DNA of 64,000 bases from Ectobius pallidus (taxonomy: Eukaryota; Arthropoda; Insecta; Blattodea; Ectobiidae): positions 151,921,269 to 151,985,268 of the forward strand of contig CAXKWD010000007.1 in NCBI GenBank assembly GCA_964059195.1, read 5' to 3'. Shown here piece by piece: positions 11,706 to 23,284 of this stretch. A program made the translations under genes and the position numbers. How positions within the stretch are numbered: the first letter of the stretch is position 1; each line of letters begins with the position of its first letter. The notes beneath the pieces were generated by a model. That model worked only from the letters and a program-made list of their open reading frames with translations, had not been told where the DNA came from and searched no databases.

Positions 11706-11986
11706 GTCGGGAGTGTCGGCGACACTGTACAAGGATAGTTCGTCACCATGCTTCACTGAGAAACAATATGTGAATATCGAGTGGGTGGAGCTTAAAGTGC
11801 ACCTTGTATTTGTCTTTCGCCGTGTTTGTGATTCCTACATGAGATTTTGCAACCACTTTGCAAAAAAATGTTCCATAGTGAGATAAAAAAAGTGTTCATA
11901 GAGACTTTTATTCTGTGAAAATAGTTTCAATGCTGTTAAATATTTCCTTCTTCTTTGATTTAGTGAATTGTAATAAATAAAATAAG
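11706..11986. other. non-coding stretch
   Basis: Nothing recognisable. It ends with AAATAAG, repeated after the SINE-like element. Confidence 0.4.
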
Positions 11987-12274
11987 TCGGCCGCGGTGCC
12001 CGCCTCTAGATCCGAAGACCGCAGGATCAAACCCGGCCGCGGTCGATGGATTTTTGAGGACGTAAAAATCCTGGGCACGGAGTCCTCCGGGAGGGACTTT
12101 AAGCTGGGGGGGGGGGGCGTGTCGTAGATTTACGGCACGTAAAAGAACTCCAAGCCTAAATTAGAGCCTCTGGACAAAATTTCTCGGCCCTTTCACGTCC
12201 AAGTAATACCTTGGTTTCCGGGCGGGGGTTGAGAGGCGATGGGCTTACCACCTGTCCCTTTGCCTTCTCTCGGG
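11987..12274 (+). mobile_element. SINE-like element, type C
   Basis: A GC-rich 288-bp insert starting TCGGCCGCGGTGCCCGCCTC, with a B-box-like GGATCAAACCC in its first 80 bp and a G tract in the middle. Its layout resembles tRNA-derived SINEs of arthropods. AAATAAG flanks both sides (ending 11986; 12275-12281), a short possible target duplication. A separate terminal tail is not obvious. Confidence 0.5.
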
Positions 12275-12403
12275 AAATAAGCGTAACTTAACAAAATTCA
12301 CATAGATAACAGAAACCTCCACTTGGAGGCCCTTCGCCCAAACCTAGAGGATACAGGATACTAGATTCAGATACAGAATGAATAAAAATAAGATTGTACA
12401 GCA

Positions 12404-13557
12404 TAGGTCTTCAACCCGCGGCCCGCCGAGGCTTACCAGATCTATGTATTGCATTTCTTTTATTCCTGACACTTCCTGTTACTCTATCTACTGCTGAAAT
12501 ATTCTTTTGAAGTTTAAATTAATTAAGAACTATTTGAGAAGTATCACTCAACGAAGGCTTAATGCACTCAGTGTGTTAAGAAGGCTACGGAACTTGAGTT
12601 ACATTCAGTAATTAAATTATTTGCTTCTAAAGAGGCCGGAAGGCAAAAGCGATTGTTCGGAACGGTTCGATGTGAAATAAGGTATAAAGACAGTAGTAAA
12701 AGTTATGAGAAATTCCTGTTTCCAAGTTTTCTGAAAAGAAATACCTGTCAATTTATTTTTAATTTTGTTGGGTTGTAAATTGATTGTGGCAGGATAAAAT
12801 ATAAGTACTGGTACATAATTATGAGCTTTTGAAAACAACTTATGTTTGGAAACCCGTATTGAATAAGAATATTTTTTATGTCCATTCAAAAAAATTATTC
12901 GGGGCCAAAATATTTTTATTGAGGGGCCAGCTGCAAACGCCCGGTTTCTATAAACTCGCGAATACCTATGGGTAAATTATCCAATGGACAGAATTTACAC
13001 AAGAATAACTTTTACAAACTCAAATAATTTAAAGGTATCAATCACATACACTTGTGGCGAGTGTCTAGATAAATGTCCTCTGGGTAAATATGAAAATGAC
13101 AGAAAAAATGTTCCTACAAACTCGGGCTAGATCTTTCCAAGGGTAAATCGTCAGGTTAATTTATCCTTTCGTGGATGGCTGGATACAATTTAACCTCTTG
13201 TAGGATCAATAATAATTTAAACAATGAGAATCAAAGCCTTCTGAATTAAATTAACTGTACAACTCCAAGGCCTTCCTCATTATATCATTATGGGTGATTA
13301 GGAACTAATTTTCCCACGGATAATTTACCCGTATTTCACGAGTTTGTAGAAACCGGTCATCATGTTCCTTTTGACAAAAATGCGCAATTTTTATTCCTTT
13401 ATGAGTAAATTTTCTGTATTAGATTGTATTCATGAAAATATAATTCAATTCATGGGTATGTAGAGGTTCTAACAGTGTTCCTGTACTTTTATGCGGCCCT
13501 CGAACCGTCCTGTATCTTAAATTTGGTCCTTGAATAACAAAAGGTTGAAGAACTATA
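12404..13557. mobile_element. hAT-like element containing a nested MITE
   Basis: Opposed termini TAGGTCTTCAACC on the left and TAGTTCTTCAACC read from the right bound about 1.15 kb. Inside are GCGGCCC and GGGGCCA blocks typical of degenerate hAT elements. No transposase motif and no exact 8-bp target duplication are left, so this is an old copy. A second inverted-repeat element is nested at 12941-13356. Confidence 0.55.
12941..13356. mobile_element. nested MITE, CCGGTTTCTAYAAACTCG termini
   Basis: Inverted arms of about 42 bp begin CCGGTTTCTATAAACTCGCG (left) and CCGGTTTCTACAAACTCGTG (right, reverse strand). Both run into GGGTAAATTATCC, a motif that also recurs inside. It lies within the older hAT-like element. 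No target duplication is evident. Confidence 0.65.
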
Positions 13558-13944
13558 TAAACAAAATTAATTTTACATTGGTTAATTGTTTTGAAGCCGC
13601 TATCTTATCACATTAGCGATCGAACTACGCTTATATTTTAGCTCTTTGTTGTTAAACCATAGGCTTCTTTTTCTTCTTCTTCCTCTTTTTGTATCACGGA
13701 CTCCGAAGGATAGGGTTCATCGAACCTGCCAGATAAAATGACATAAAGGAGTAAAGAGTAAAAGAGACATAAAGAGTGAAATGAGATATAAAGAGTAAAA
13801 TGCATAAAGAGCATTTTATTATTTTCCTGTTTATTTTAAAGGAATTTTGTGACTTTTGGAACATATTACTCAGATTTTTGTATATTTGCATTTCGGTTTT
13901 TGCTTCTCTCATTTCGGTTCTGTGAAACCTACGCTAATATTTTG
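13558..13944. other. non-coding stretch
   Basis: AT-rich, with several AAAGAGTAAAATG/ATAAAGAG near-repeats at 13735-13810. No gene recognised. Confidence 0.4.
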
Positions 13945-14530
13945 TACTAGCAGGTGTCCGCTGCTTCGCCCACAATAATTTATTCGAAAATTAAAAAAAA
14001 AAATTAAGAGCAAAACAATTAAAACTATTTATTAACACTTAGGCTACACGCGAATCATTCATAAACTAAACGATTAATAAATATAATGAATCAGCTAAAA
14101 ATCCGGCTTTGGAGTGCATTCCAGGATTAGAAAGCGCCCCTATTGTGTTTGACACTATAAACAAACTAGAGTGAGCTCACAGAATCGAAACGATATTCTA
14201 TGTGATATATTGTAAAAATCGCGTTGCTTTTATTTCCCAGCTTTTTGCAAAAAAAAAGGCAAAGCCAACTGCAATTGATTGACAATTAAAATGTATTACC
14301 GAAATTGATGCTTCGATAACGCAATTTTTTTTTTTTTTTTGGGGGGGGGGCAGCTTTTCATTCATAACTCGCGAACGAAAGCGGAAATTAAAAATCAGAC
14401 TTCGAGGTGCATTAGGCCACCCTTCAGTCCATCTATGTTTAAAATTTCAGCTCTCTGCGTGAAGTAGATTTTGCTGGCCATCGCGCACAGTCAGACAGAT
14501 AGAAAGACAAACACTTCCTTTTATTATTAT
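13945..14530 (+). repeat. dispersed repeat family B, long copy
   Basis: Starts TACTAGCAGGTGTCCGCTGC and ends in a CAGACAGATAGAAAGAC stretch followed by TTCCTTTTATTATTATAGAT. Large blocks recur at 26085-26737, and the head recurs inverted at 23285-23332. The layout suggests a non-LTR or SINE-like retroelement 3' region, but no coding part was recognised. A T/G homopolymer tract interrupts it at about 14325-14350. Confidence 0.6.
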
Positions 14531-15382
14531 AGATTTATTAGAATAAAATAAAGTTAAAAACAAAATTATGACCCTATTATTTTATACAGTATTGAAAAAA
14601 ACAATAACACCAAAGGAGGTCGTTGTTCAAAAATGAATTATGTGATTCAAGCATTTTGTAATATTTATAGACAATTATTTTCAGTACTTCGAAGAATTCC
14701 GCAGTCATTAGTAGTTCAATTAGCCTAGTAGGTCTAGGAATTAACGTTTATATAATAGGGACTGTGCTTTTTATGTGATTACACAGGCACAATCAGATAT
14801 AAATACTCTTTTAATTGGCATAGACCAAGGTGTTTGGATCAGCTTCAATGTGACAACCACGTGACGATACAAAGCCCGCTATGTACAGCTGGTTAGAACA
14901 GTTCAATTTGAATGCAATACAGACTACAGTATTTAGGGTGTTGATATTTCAATATTCCCATAAAACCGAGTTTAAATTAACAATTAATAAATAAAATTAG
15001 GTAAAGTGATAAAAAGAATGGGTTTAAAAGGCCATATTTCAGAAACTAATGAGTTTTAGACCACGGTTTCTTGAAAAAGTTTTATAAACATGCGTGAAGA
15101 AAGAGCTAGAATGTTAACAAATCGAATTTAATACAAATTCCTCACGTCATCAATATTCCTTTATTTTTGTCAAAACATCTGAAGGCGTACAAATAAGCAG
15201 TCAAAACCTTTCAAAATTTCTTTTGGATGGTAAAAGTTAAAAATTTGGAATTTTTGGGAATTTTTCCATCGGTTGTAGGCTAAAAGCTGTAACTTTGCCA
15301 AATTTAATGTTTCTGGCCCTTCTGGAAGAGGGCAAATTATTATACAGTATCAGTGAGTGAGGTAGCCATCCGGTTTTGTAGT
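14531..15382. other. non-coding stretch, nothing recognised
   Basis: AT-rich DNA with no coding or repeat signature identified. Confidence 0.4.
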
Positions 15383-15625
15383 GTAGTGGTGATTTGCTAT
15401 TTAAAAAGCATTTGACCGTTAATTGGTCGTTACTCCGGTAACGGTCAACCGATTTGGTCCAAAATCAAAAGACTTCTTCCCATGGACGTTATAAATGTGT
15501 ATACCAAGTTTCATGAAAATCTGGTTAAGCATGCTTGAGTTCTCGCCTCACAGACACACGGGCGGACAGAAAGACAGACATTAGCCATGTAATCTTAGAA
15601 AGTACCATTCTGGCACTTCCTAAAT
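15383..15625 (+). repeat. dispersed repeat family A, copy 1
   Basis: Conserved blocks in order: GGTCGTTACTCCGGTAACGG, CAACCGATTTGGTCC, CCAAGTTTCATGAAAATC, a GACAGAAAGACAGAC microsatellite-like core, and AGTACCATTCTGGCACTT at the end. The same order recurs at 17245-17465, 33601-33830 and, inverted, 57880-58090. It is probably the 3' region of a non-coding or truncated retroelement. Confidence 0.75.
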
Positions 15626-15775
15626 AAATAGGCCTACCTTCAGTTTTCAGTGCGAGAGTATCTTAAAAATTATGACAACATTGTTTTTATTGTGTGTAGG
15701 TCTATACATTACGTGGTATATCTTATTTATGAATTCTGAAGTGTGAATTGCACCCAGTTTAGCTAAGTTAAGCAT

Positions 15776-16020
15776 ATTTATTACAATATTCCGCCTTTAC
15801 CCTTAACATTTAATACACAACTTATCTTGAAAATGCATTTCGGCGTATGCTGCGCCATCTTCAGTTCATTACATGTTATATGAACTGAAGATGGCGCAGC
15901 ATACGCCGAAATGCATTTTCAAGATAAGTTGTGTATTAAATGTTAAGGGTAAAGGCGGAATAAATTAATAAATATATTTAATATTAACCCTTATCTGTTG
16001 GAAATGAGTTATTTTAATTA
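15776..16020 (+). mobile_element. foldback element, short form
   Basis: Near-perfect inverted arms of about 85 bp (15790-15875 and 15886-15965) are separated by about 10 bp. Each arm holds TGCATTTCGGCGTATGCTGC followed by GCCATCTTCAGTTCAT. A one-sided tail AACCCTTATCTGTTGGAAAT follows to about 16020. It is an internally shortened relative of the element at 30980-31600, in opposite orientation. TAAGCAT occurs outside both ends and may be the target duplication. Confidence 0.8.
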
Positions 16021-16549
16021 AGCTAAGCATGTTGAGTGTTGTGCATTTTATATCAGGATTTTGACATATTCAACACTTTTACTGGGAAAAACGAAATCCG
16101 TTAATAAATCCATATGTTTACAATTTATTTTTATTCTGAGAAGCAAATGTTATTATAATTTTTGAAGTGCGTTCTCTCATTTTATGCGGAGGCGTGAATA
16201 GAATAAAAAATCGTATCCATAGCAACAGAGGAGGACTTAATTTTTGAAACCACTTCTAATTATTCTTCCAGTAGCAAAAATGTGTCGTTACATAATTTTA
16301 CTTGAGGAATAAAGTTCTTTGCAGCGTAATAAAGTGTGAAAGTGAGTGTGAAACAAGTGAAGATGTTTTATAACGTTACGGTTTGAGTGTTTTCTATTGT
16401 TTTGAGTGTTATTATGGTTTGAGGATGCTTCTATCTAGGTAAGTAGCATGTTTTATTATGCATAAATAGAGATGGCTGACTTAGCTCGTCGAATGATAAA
16501 CAGAGACCATTACTAATTTCATTTTTTTTTTCTCCAGCTAGTGCTAATG

Positions 16550-17075
16550 AATGCTTATATCAGGTTATATTTCCACCTAAGCACTAGTATGAGATGAAAA
16601 GAATAGAGAAAGGTTAAAAAGGAATAAAAAATGCTGTAGAATATCAATTGTATAATATTGAGTATAATTCTAAAAGAGCAGTTTATAGAATATGAAAGAA
16701 TTGAGATATTTTTTGTTAAGTACAGTTTTGGTTTGTATAAGTGTTACACATAGTCAATGCTAACAACTAACAGATAACTTATGTTCAACATTAAAAGACA
16801 AATACAATATGTTGTAATAAATACAATAATTTGAGAGAGTAAAAAATGTCCTTGTGGAATAGATCAATAGAAGTTTTCTATATTGTTTTCTAGGAACTGA
16901 TAAAAGTATGTTCATATGTATTTGCAGCTGGTTAAAACTAAGAAATTATGAAGTTATAGAAGATACGTCATTATATAAAAATCAAGTATACAATCTGTAG
17001 ATTAATCTTCTATAATGGAGCTGCAAAACTGTAATTTGTAGTGCTTAGGTGGAAATATAACCTGATATAAGCATT
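16550..17075. mobile_element. inverted-repeat element with 37-bp perfect TIRs
   Basis: Arms 16550-16586 and 17039-17075 are perfect reverse complements, starting AATGCTTATATCAGGTTATA. The 450-bp core is AT-rich and non-coding. No target duplication is visible, so the superfamily is unknown. Confidence 0.7.
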
Positions 17076-17244
17076 ACTTCCTTTGCTAAAGAATAGTTTT
17101 ATTCTCATATTGCGAAATTCCGCTGTTATTATTGACTCCCTGTCTTACAGCTGAGACCAGGGCATGAAATTTCAAGTCTGAAGGCAGTAGCCAAACCAAG
17201 ATTATTAGTCGCCATTATTGTTACATGATTTCCCCATTTAAAAA

Positions 17245-17465
17245 GCATGTGACCTTTAATTAGTCGTTACTCCGGTGCCGGTCAACCGATTTGGTCCCAA
17301 ATAAATATGCTTCTTGCCATGAACATTATAAATGTGTATACGAAGTTTCATGGAAATCCAATAAAGCGTATTTGAGTTATCGGACGGACAGACAGTCAGA
17401 CGTACAGACATTTTCCTCTTCCGTGCACAATCTCATAAAGTACCATACTTTCACTTAATAAATAC
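17245..17465 (+). repeat. dispersed repeat family A, copy 2
   Basis: Same block order as at 15383: TAGTCGTTACTCCGG, CAACCGATTTGGTCC, AAGTTTCATGGAAATC, GGACGGACAGACAG core, then AAAGTACCATACTTTCACTT. Confidence 0.75.
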
Positions 17466-18399
17466 TAAACTTAAAATATTACGGAAACTATAATAATCAA
17501 AATAGACTTAAATAACTATTTTTAAAAACTGAATCATTTTCTCCCGCCTCAGAATTCTCATCGTCATTTTCAAGCTGGCCCTGGTAATAATATATTGTGG
17601 CTGGTCATAAGAAAGGAGCTTTTATAGTAATTTACATTATAAATTATTTGATATTGAAGAAATTCGTACTTATCTCTTGTATTGTTGAGTTGGAATCATT
17701 TAGCGAATGAATGGTTTAAAAATCGAAACACATCAAAGAATCTTGCAGCGGTAATAGCTCATTCCCTCGTTCTATTTCTGTGAAAACAACTTAGTAATTG
17801 TAAAATTGCGCGTCTAGGATGTTAGAAAGTATTGTAGGCCTAGTTCAGAGGCCTGTGCAATTTCGATAGATGGTAACCATATAAGGAAGTTATAAACACA
17901 CTACTTTTTCCTTTCATTCTACAAGATAGAACTCTCTTCTGCATTCAGTTGACATCACGGGTTTCACTGTTACTGGTCGTCATAACAACCACAGCCTTCT
18001 AAAAGTATTTCAGTGTTGTGCGGTTTATTACTAGCTTTAAAGACTATGGCAACACGGCCTTCTGAAAGTATTTGTGTGTATTTTGTTTAGTGAAGATAGC
18101 GAAGTGGAAAAGTCACTGCATTTATGTCCGTTCTACGATTTTTACTTTTTTGCATATAAGTTATACTTAATATAGAGAAAGTATTGTGATCGTGGCCAAA
18201 ATTCGAAATACAGAAGTTTGAAAGAAATCTAAAAAGTTATTTAGTTTTCTGTCCTATTCTGAAGCAATGAATCAGCTTGAAAATCACATAGTTTAAATCG
18301 GAAATTTGATAGTTGATCCTCGATGTTCACTTTCAAGGGCTCGTTAAGAAGTGACAGTTTTTCCTTTATGTTTTCAAATTCAGTAAATCTAGAAGAAAA
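17466..18399. other. non-coding stretch, nothing recognised
   Basis: AT-rich DNA without coding potential. Confidence 0.4.
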
Positions 18400-18709
18400 T
18401 TCTAAAATAATAATAATAACAATATTTATTTATCTGTCATTAAACTTATACAAAGTAATAGGCATCATCAATTTAAAAATTCTCAAACTATTAAAACACT
18501 AGGTCATCTAGATTTGTGTAATCGAATTCCTGTATACTGTAAAATGTCTTGCTGTTTAGCCATTGCTCAGTTACTATTTTAAATATTTTCGAAATAACAT
18601 TTATGTCATTTGGTGGGAGTTTGTTAAAAAGTTTAATTCCGACATGCTTAAAACTATTCTGACTTCTTCCAATCTTGTAAAATTAGGGACTAAGCTATTT
18701 TTATTTCTT
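18400..18709 (-). pseudogene. LINE ORF2 C-terminus and 3' UTR (downstream half)
   Basis: On the minus strand, 18705-18491 reads as the end of a LINE polyprotein. The family-typical block HVGIKLFNKLPPNDIN is followed by KTFYSIQEFDYTNLDDLVF and a stop at about 18491. The 3' UTR then runs to an AATAATAATAA tail near 18405. The upstream half of the same LINE continues beyond 19200, because a SINE with a 15-bp target duplication has been inserted at 18710. The pattern GI.LFN.LP..I is shared by CR1/Jockey-type C-termini. It is a truncated, dead copy. Confidence 0.75.
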
Positions 18710-18724
18710 GTTTGATATTGATGT

Positions 18725-19184
18725 CCACCGCTGTGGCTCAGGGGACGCGTTCAATCCTCTCACGCAGCGGGCCCGGGTTCTATTCCTGGTCGGGACAAGT
18801 TACCTAGGTGGGGTTTTTTCTGGGGTTTTTCCTCACCTTTGAGACAAATGTCGGGTAACTTTAGGCCCTTGTGGTCCCCAGATATCATCTGGCCGTCATT
18901 ATCATCTTCATCCCATCCTCGCCTTGTTTGGAGTGAGTGTGTGTGTGAATGGTGTGTCTCGTCCTATGTGTTCGTGTTGTCTCGGAGGTGGCCCCGGCAT
19001 TGGGCTGATCACTCATCCGGGGAGGCCCTCCATGTCCTTGTCTGGTCAAAAAAGTATGTATGTGATCCAAAGATAATCCCTCTCCCGACAGGTCGCGGCC
19101 CTGTAAGGCCCGGGCGGCTTGGGTCGCTTAAATCCTATAAGGGGGAGGTGAAACTAAGGTAAAGAAAGAAAGAAAGAAAAGAAA
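18725..19184 (+). mobile_element. tRNA-derived SINE, type A, copy 1
   Basis: A 460-bp SINE. It starts CCACCGCTGTGGCTCAGGGG, which holds an A-box-like segment, and has B box GGGTTCTATTCC about 55 bp in, as expected for an internal RNA polymerase III promoter. The body is GC-richer than its surroundings and ends in (GAAA)n at 19160-19184. A 15-bp target duplication, GTTTGATATTGATGT (18710-18724) and GTTTGATATCGATGT (19185-19199), shows target-primed insertion into an older LINE. The open frames inside are chance. Confidence 0.92.
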
Positions 19185-19199
19185 GTTTGATATCGATGT

Positions 19200-19400
19200 A
19201 GGCCTATATCTGAACTAATATTAAAATTCTCATTTTGACATACTGTAGCACATGTAATATATAAAGACTACTCAAGGTCGTAATGTTCAATTCTATAAAG
19301 GGGGGTTTGCAAGTTTCAGTATTTTTATGCTCTTTATTACTCTTATTGTCTTTTTTTTTTTTTTGCCAGAGATAAACTTTTCTGGTACTAGCAGAATTTC
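19200..19400 (-). pseudogene. LINE ORF2 C-terminus (upstream half)
   Basis: Reading leftward on the minus strand, CKPPFIELNITTLSSLYILH and VLQYVK match the conserved C.P.F..L.I.TL.SLYI...L.YVK block of LINE reverse transcriptase C-termini. It is followed across the SINE by the GIKLFNKLP block at 18400-18709. The frame also contains an A/T tract expansion (about 19350-19365). It is part of the same broken LINE. Confidence 0.65.
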
Positions 19401-20029
19401 GCCATAATAATTTCAATATGATCACATAAAGAGAACACATCTATTTCTTTTAGTAACAGTTGACAAGATGGAAAACGTGAAAAATTAATATTTCTTTTTT
19501 CTAAATATGGCTTTATTACTGAGGTTTTTAGGATGACGGAAGAAACAGGTATGTGCCATTGTACAACCTACAACTTAAAGATGTTTGCGAATAAGGAAGC
19601 CATGAAAAATCCAAGTCAAATTGGCCGGCCACAAGGTTTGAGATTTGAACATCGGCCACCTTGCTCTGATTGGTTTTTGTGTGTTCATTATGAATGAGGT
19701 ATTCTGCATTTCACAACAATACGTTTATTATAGTTTTCATATTACTATGGGAAACAAAAGAATATCACATTCTGACATTCTGAATTAGTCATTCTTATTT
19801 CACGTTAGTCTTATTATCTATTCATCTTGAAAAGAACGTTTAAAACAAAAAAAAAACAAAAAAAAACAAAAAATTAATTTCCTCTACGACTTTACTGTGA
19901 TGTGTTTATGTATCACTTAGGCCTATTGTAATTGAGATAGCCTAGGAAAATATAGAATGGACACGAGTAAAACACTAAGTAATTTTTACAGAAAAATGAA
20001 TATTTCCACTTTATCAGTGGCAGAAAGAT
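19401..20029. other. non-coding stretch
   Basis: No recognisable gene or bounded repeat; it includes a CAAAAAAA-type low-complexity run at 19845-19875. Confidence 0.4.
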
Positions 20030-20231
20030 GTTTCAAAGTTTACAATTTTATTAAAATCGTTAGACTTTTTTTTACAAAATATAAATTTTGAAATAGTTTT
20101 AATGAAAAGTCCCCTTAATAATTCATTTATAGAAACCAAATTCTGGACGGTTCAATAAAATTGCAAAAAAGTCCTTATTCAAAAAAAGAACGTAAATACA
20201 AAGAACCGTTTACCTGCTATAGGTGTACACG

Positions 20232-20262
<31 letters not shown>

Positions 20263-20300
20263 GTCATTCCAAAAACACTTGTTTCGTTTCTAGGCATTGA
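20030..20300 (+). repeat. repeat family E fragment with CAGA microsatellite
   Basis: AAAAGTCCCCTTAATAATTC-like sequence resembling 24271-24300, followed by GGACAGACAGACAG repeats at 20229-20262 (about eight ACAG units). Confidence 0.5.
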
Positions 20301-20873
20301 TTTTTTGTCACGATCGCAATACTTTTTCTATACTATGTTTATGTGAGAATGTATAACGATCTTTACCCTTGGAAAACTCAGCCTTGCTAGCTAGCATCTC
20401 GCATAATCCAAGGTTACAATCTTCCTTCGCTCGCTTCTACTTTGCACGTTGTCATAAGTATTAGGATCGCTGAACCTTTCTGGTATCCACGATGTTTGTT
20501 GTTTTTCATGTGCTACAGATCTGCTTATCCCCTACCTTGTGGGAGTGTGTTTGTGTGTTTTAATGAAGACACGTAATGCACGTGCTAAGTGGATTGTGGT
20601 CGCCATCACTTAACATCTGCAGAGCCCCCTAATACTTTCCTACACAGATGACTTAGTTTCTCAGAGCTCATCTCTTCGTGTGGTTTGTCCAAGCAAAGTG
20701 TGCTGTATAATGTGGGTGTTTCCAAGTCAAGAAGGATCTTTGAACTGCTTTATTCGATTATTTTGCTTAGCCAGTTTGCGTCAGTGCTAAAATATATAAG
20801 TGCAGAGTTTCATCAATCCGGTTCTCAATGGTTAGTGAACACACCTGCGAAGTTAATAATTGAGAAATAATTA

Positions 20874-20920
<47 letters not shown>

Positions 20921-21259
20921 AGTGAGGAGTAGCCTATTGCGTTCAGATTTTAGTGTGTCTTACAAGGTACTGTGAAATCAGTTCTAAGCGTTTCAAAATA
21001 TTCTAAAGATTTTTAATATTAAGCCTAGATAGTTTTTCAAATTTTCTAAGTTTCCTTAGTTCGATCTGTGTCACTTTGCTAGGTGTTCAAAATAATTTAT
21101 AGTAAGTTAAGAATATTATAGGAGAAAAATTCCTCTGACACTGGGATTTGCGGCTGATTTGGGGATGTTTGTTCCCCACACCTGCCTCAGTCTTCGTTGC
21201 GGTCTTAATCACAAAGAAAACTGCTCCCCAACAATTCTGTTTGTAAAGACAAATTCACC
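20301..21259. other. non-coding stretch with a 40-nt poly-A
   Basis: A pure A tract spans about 20880-20919. No AATAAA signal, target duplication or recognisable gene precedes it. The segment 21120-21259 may be the leader of the candidate LTR element that follows on the minus strand. Confidence 0.4.
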
Positions 21260-22182
21260 GGTCCACGGGCGCCAACCTGTCAATAAACAGATAGATTTAT
21301 ATTGTGGACCAGTTCCGAATCGCCAGAGGTAGTTGATTTGCCTGGTTAGTCAGTCAGTAGAGATGATCGTCTTATCTCCGTGGTTAATTTCGAATTAAAG
21401 GAGAATACGAGAAACAACACAAGATCTTTCTATTAATCCAATATTTAATGTTCTCTGATTTATTTTAATTTTGATAGGAGGCTTTTAACGTGTGTTGCAC
21501 AGAATGTCAATCTATATATATGATATGTCCTACGGCGCACTTCAATCAAATTGCTACTTTCAATGTTAGTCTTTTCTTACGTGTATAAAATCTTACTTAT
21601 ATAGCGCGGATAAAATATCTTTAATTAATAATCACTTGAAAAATACTGTCCTTCACAATTTACGCGCTTCTACTACACTCTACTTCTTCACTCTACTTAC
21701 GCGCTTCTAAATCAACTATGCGTCGAACTTGCTAATACTTATAATCTTATTTTTATAGCGCGGATAAAATATACGTCTTCTTCCTACGACTCTCAGTGAT
21801 GCAAGACTTATACTCAATTTACTGTCACTTTAAAGTACTTCTTCACTAGACTAACGCGCTGCTAATAAAATATACGTCGGACTTGCTAATATTTCTAATA
21901 ATCTTATTTTTATAGCGCGGATAAAATACACATCCTCTCCCTACGACGTTCCGTGATGCAAGACCCTTTAGTTTATTTCATTTGTTTCCAAAATGCTGCT
22001 CTCGTAACGAAGTTTTTCCCTACTCTTCTGTTTTTCTATTGGCTAATTATACTTCCTATATGCCCTTTTTGATCACACATGAGTTCTTATTGGTCCACTC
22101 AAATTGGTATCTAAAGCTTCCTTCTCAGCATCTTACAGTTAAAAGACGCTGTATTCCCTCACGCAACCTGTCAAAAGTGACA
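21260..22182 (-). mobile_element. candidate LTR (about 0.9 kb) with primer-binding site
   Basis: On the minus strand the block 22182-21279 starts TGTCACTTTTGACAGG and ends TTTATTGACA, giving the 5-bp terminal inversion TGTCA/TGACA normal for LTRs. Four bases downstream is TGGCGCCCGTGGACC (21274-21260), complementary to a tRNA 3' end ...GGGCGCCA. Internally a block CTTATTTTTATAGCGCGGAT is tandemly repeated at about 21745 and 21905 (spacing about 157 bp), with a shorter copy near 21595. No second LTR or coding region is present in the window, so it is an orphan 5' LTR plus leader, if real. Confidence 0.5.
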
Positions 22183-22587
22183 ATTTATGTCTGGAGACAG
22201 AGAGACGGGAATCGGGTTCGACCCATTTCCTGTTTAAGATAAATCAATCATTAAGTCTTATAATATAAGTCCTGATGTCAATTAATGGTCATAAAAATGT
22301 TGTCCTTAATTTTAGAAGTATTTTGATATAAGTCTGACCTATATCGGCTAATTATTACTGTGTATAAATAGATTTTGATATCAAAGGGTAATTCAATTAA
22401 ATAGCGAAATGAACTGTAATATGTCATCTTGTAGGTCTTAATGTCCTCCTTCTAAAGGTGTAATTTGTTTTATTATGCAATATGTCGTTTTGGCGTAATA
22501 AATCCTGAATAGTCACCGGTGTAATGCGTTCTGCTTGTCTTTAGGAGTCGAAATGTCGTGGGTGGTCTGGTCAGTCCGTGAAACAGT

Positions 22588-22646
22588 TGCAGATTTGAAC
22601 TCAGGGCCTGTGGCTATCCGATGCTCTACCAAGTGAGCTAAACCAG
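22588..22646 (-). repeat. tRNA-like SINE head fragment
   Basis: The minus strand contains an A-box-like TAGCTCACTTGGTAGAGC and a B-box-like GAGTTCAAATC at tRNA-like spacing. The acceptor and T stems do not pair, so it is a SINE head or tRNA pseudogene rather than a working tRNA gene. Confidence 0.45.
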
Positions 22647-22837
22647 AGTTCACTTCACAGTGCCAGATGGAACCTTTCTCCTATGAGTGCCCTTATTGGT
22701 CTACCTCATTGACAGACAAGTTATGTCATATGCAGTAACTGTACAATAACAGTGGAAGCCCGATAACAAAAGTCACTAATTAGTGTTAATCGTTAAGCGT
22801 TAATAAATATAATGTTTCAATTAGGCTATTATGCTGT

Positions 22838-23259
22838 CCACCGCTGTGGCACAGGGGATGCGTTCGCTCCTCTCGCGCAGCGGGTCCGGATTCGATTCCT
22901 GGTCGGGACAAGTTACCTAGGTGGGGGGTTTTCTGGGGGTTTTCCTCACCTATGAGACGAATGTTGGGTAACTATAGCCCCTTGTGGTCCCCAGATATCA
23001 TCTGGCCGTCATTATCATCTTCATCCCATCCTCGCCTTGTTTGGAGTGTGTCTCGTTCTATGTGTTCGTGTTGTCTCGGAGGTGGCCCCGGCATTGGGCT
23101 GATCACTCATCCGGGGAGGCCCTCCATGTCCTTGTCTGGTCAAAAAAGTATGTGTGTGATCCAAAGATAATCCCTCTCCCGGCCCTGTAAGGCCCGGGCG
23201 GCTTGGTTCGCTTAAATCCTAAAAGGGCGAGGTAAAACTAAGATAAAGAAGGAAAAAAT
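22838..23259 (+). mobile_element. tRNA-derived SINE, type A, copy 2
   Basis: A 422-bp copy of the SINE at 18725, with the same CCACCGCTGTGGC head, B box GGATTCGATTCC, shared body and an A-rich tail. Target duplication TATTATGCTGT at 22827-22837 and 23260-23270. It lacks about 24 bp of a GTGTGTGTGAATG-like segment present in copy 1. Confidence 0.9.
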
Positions 23260-23284
23260 TATTATGCTGTTCATTTTTTATTTT

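Noticed and set aside
11498..11773. 91-codon frame with YKG repeats
   Set aside because: It is the translation of the 37-bp minisatellite at 11566-11705.
20685..20919. Possible processed pseudogene ending in a 40-base poly-A
   Set aside because: The upstream open frame is unrecognisable, no polyadenylation signal is near, and no flanking duplication was found.
22588..22646. tRNA gene on the minus strand
   Set aside because: The A- and B-box-like segments are present but the T stem and acceptor stem do not pair, which fits a SINE head.
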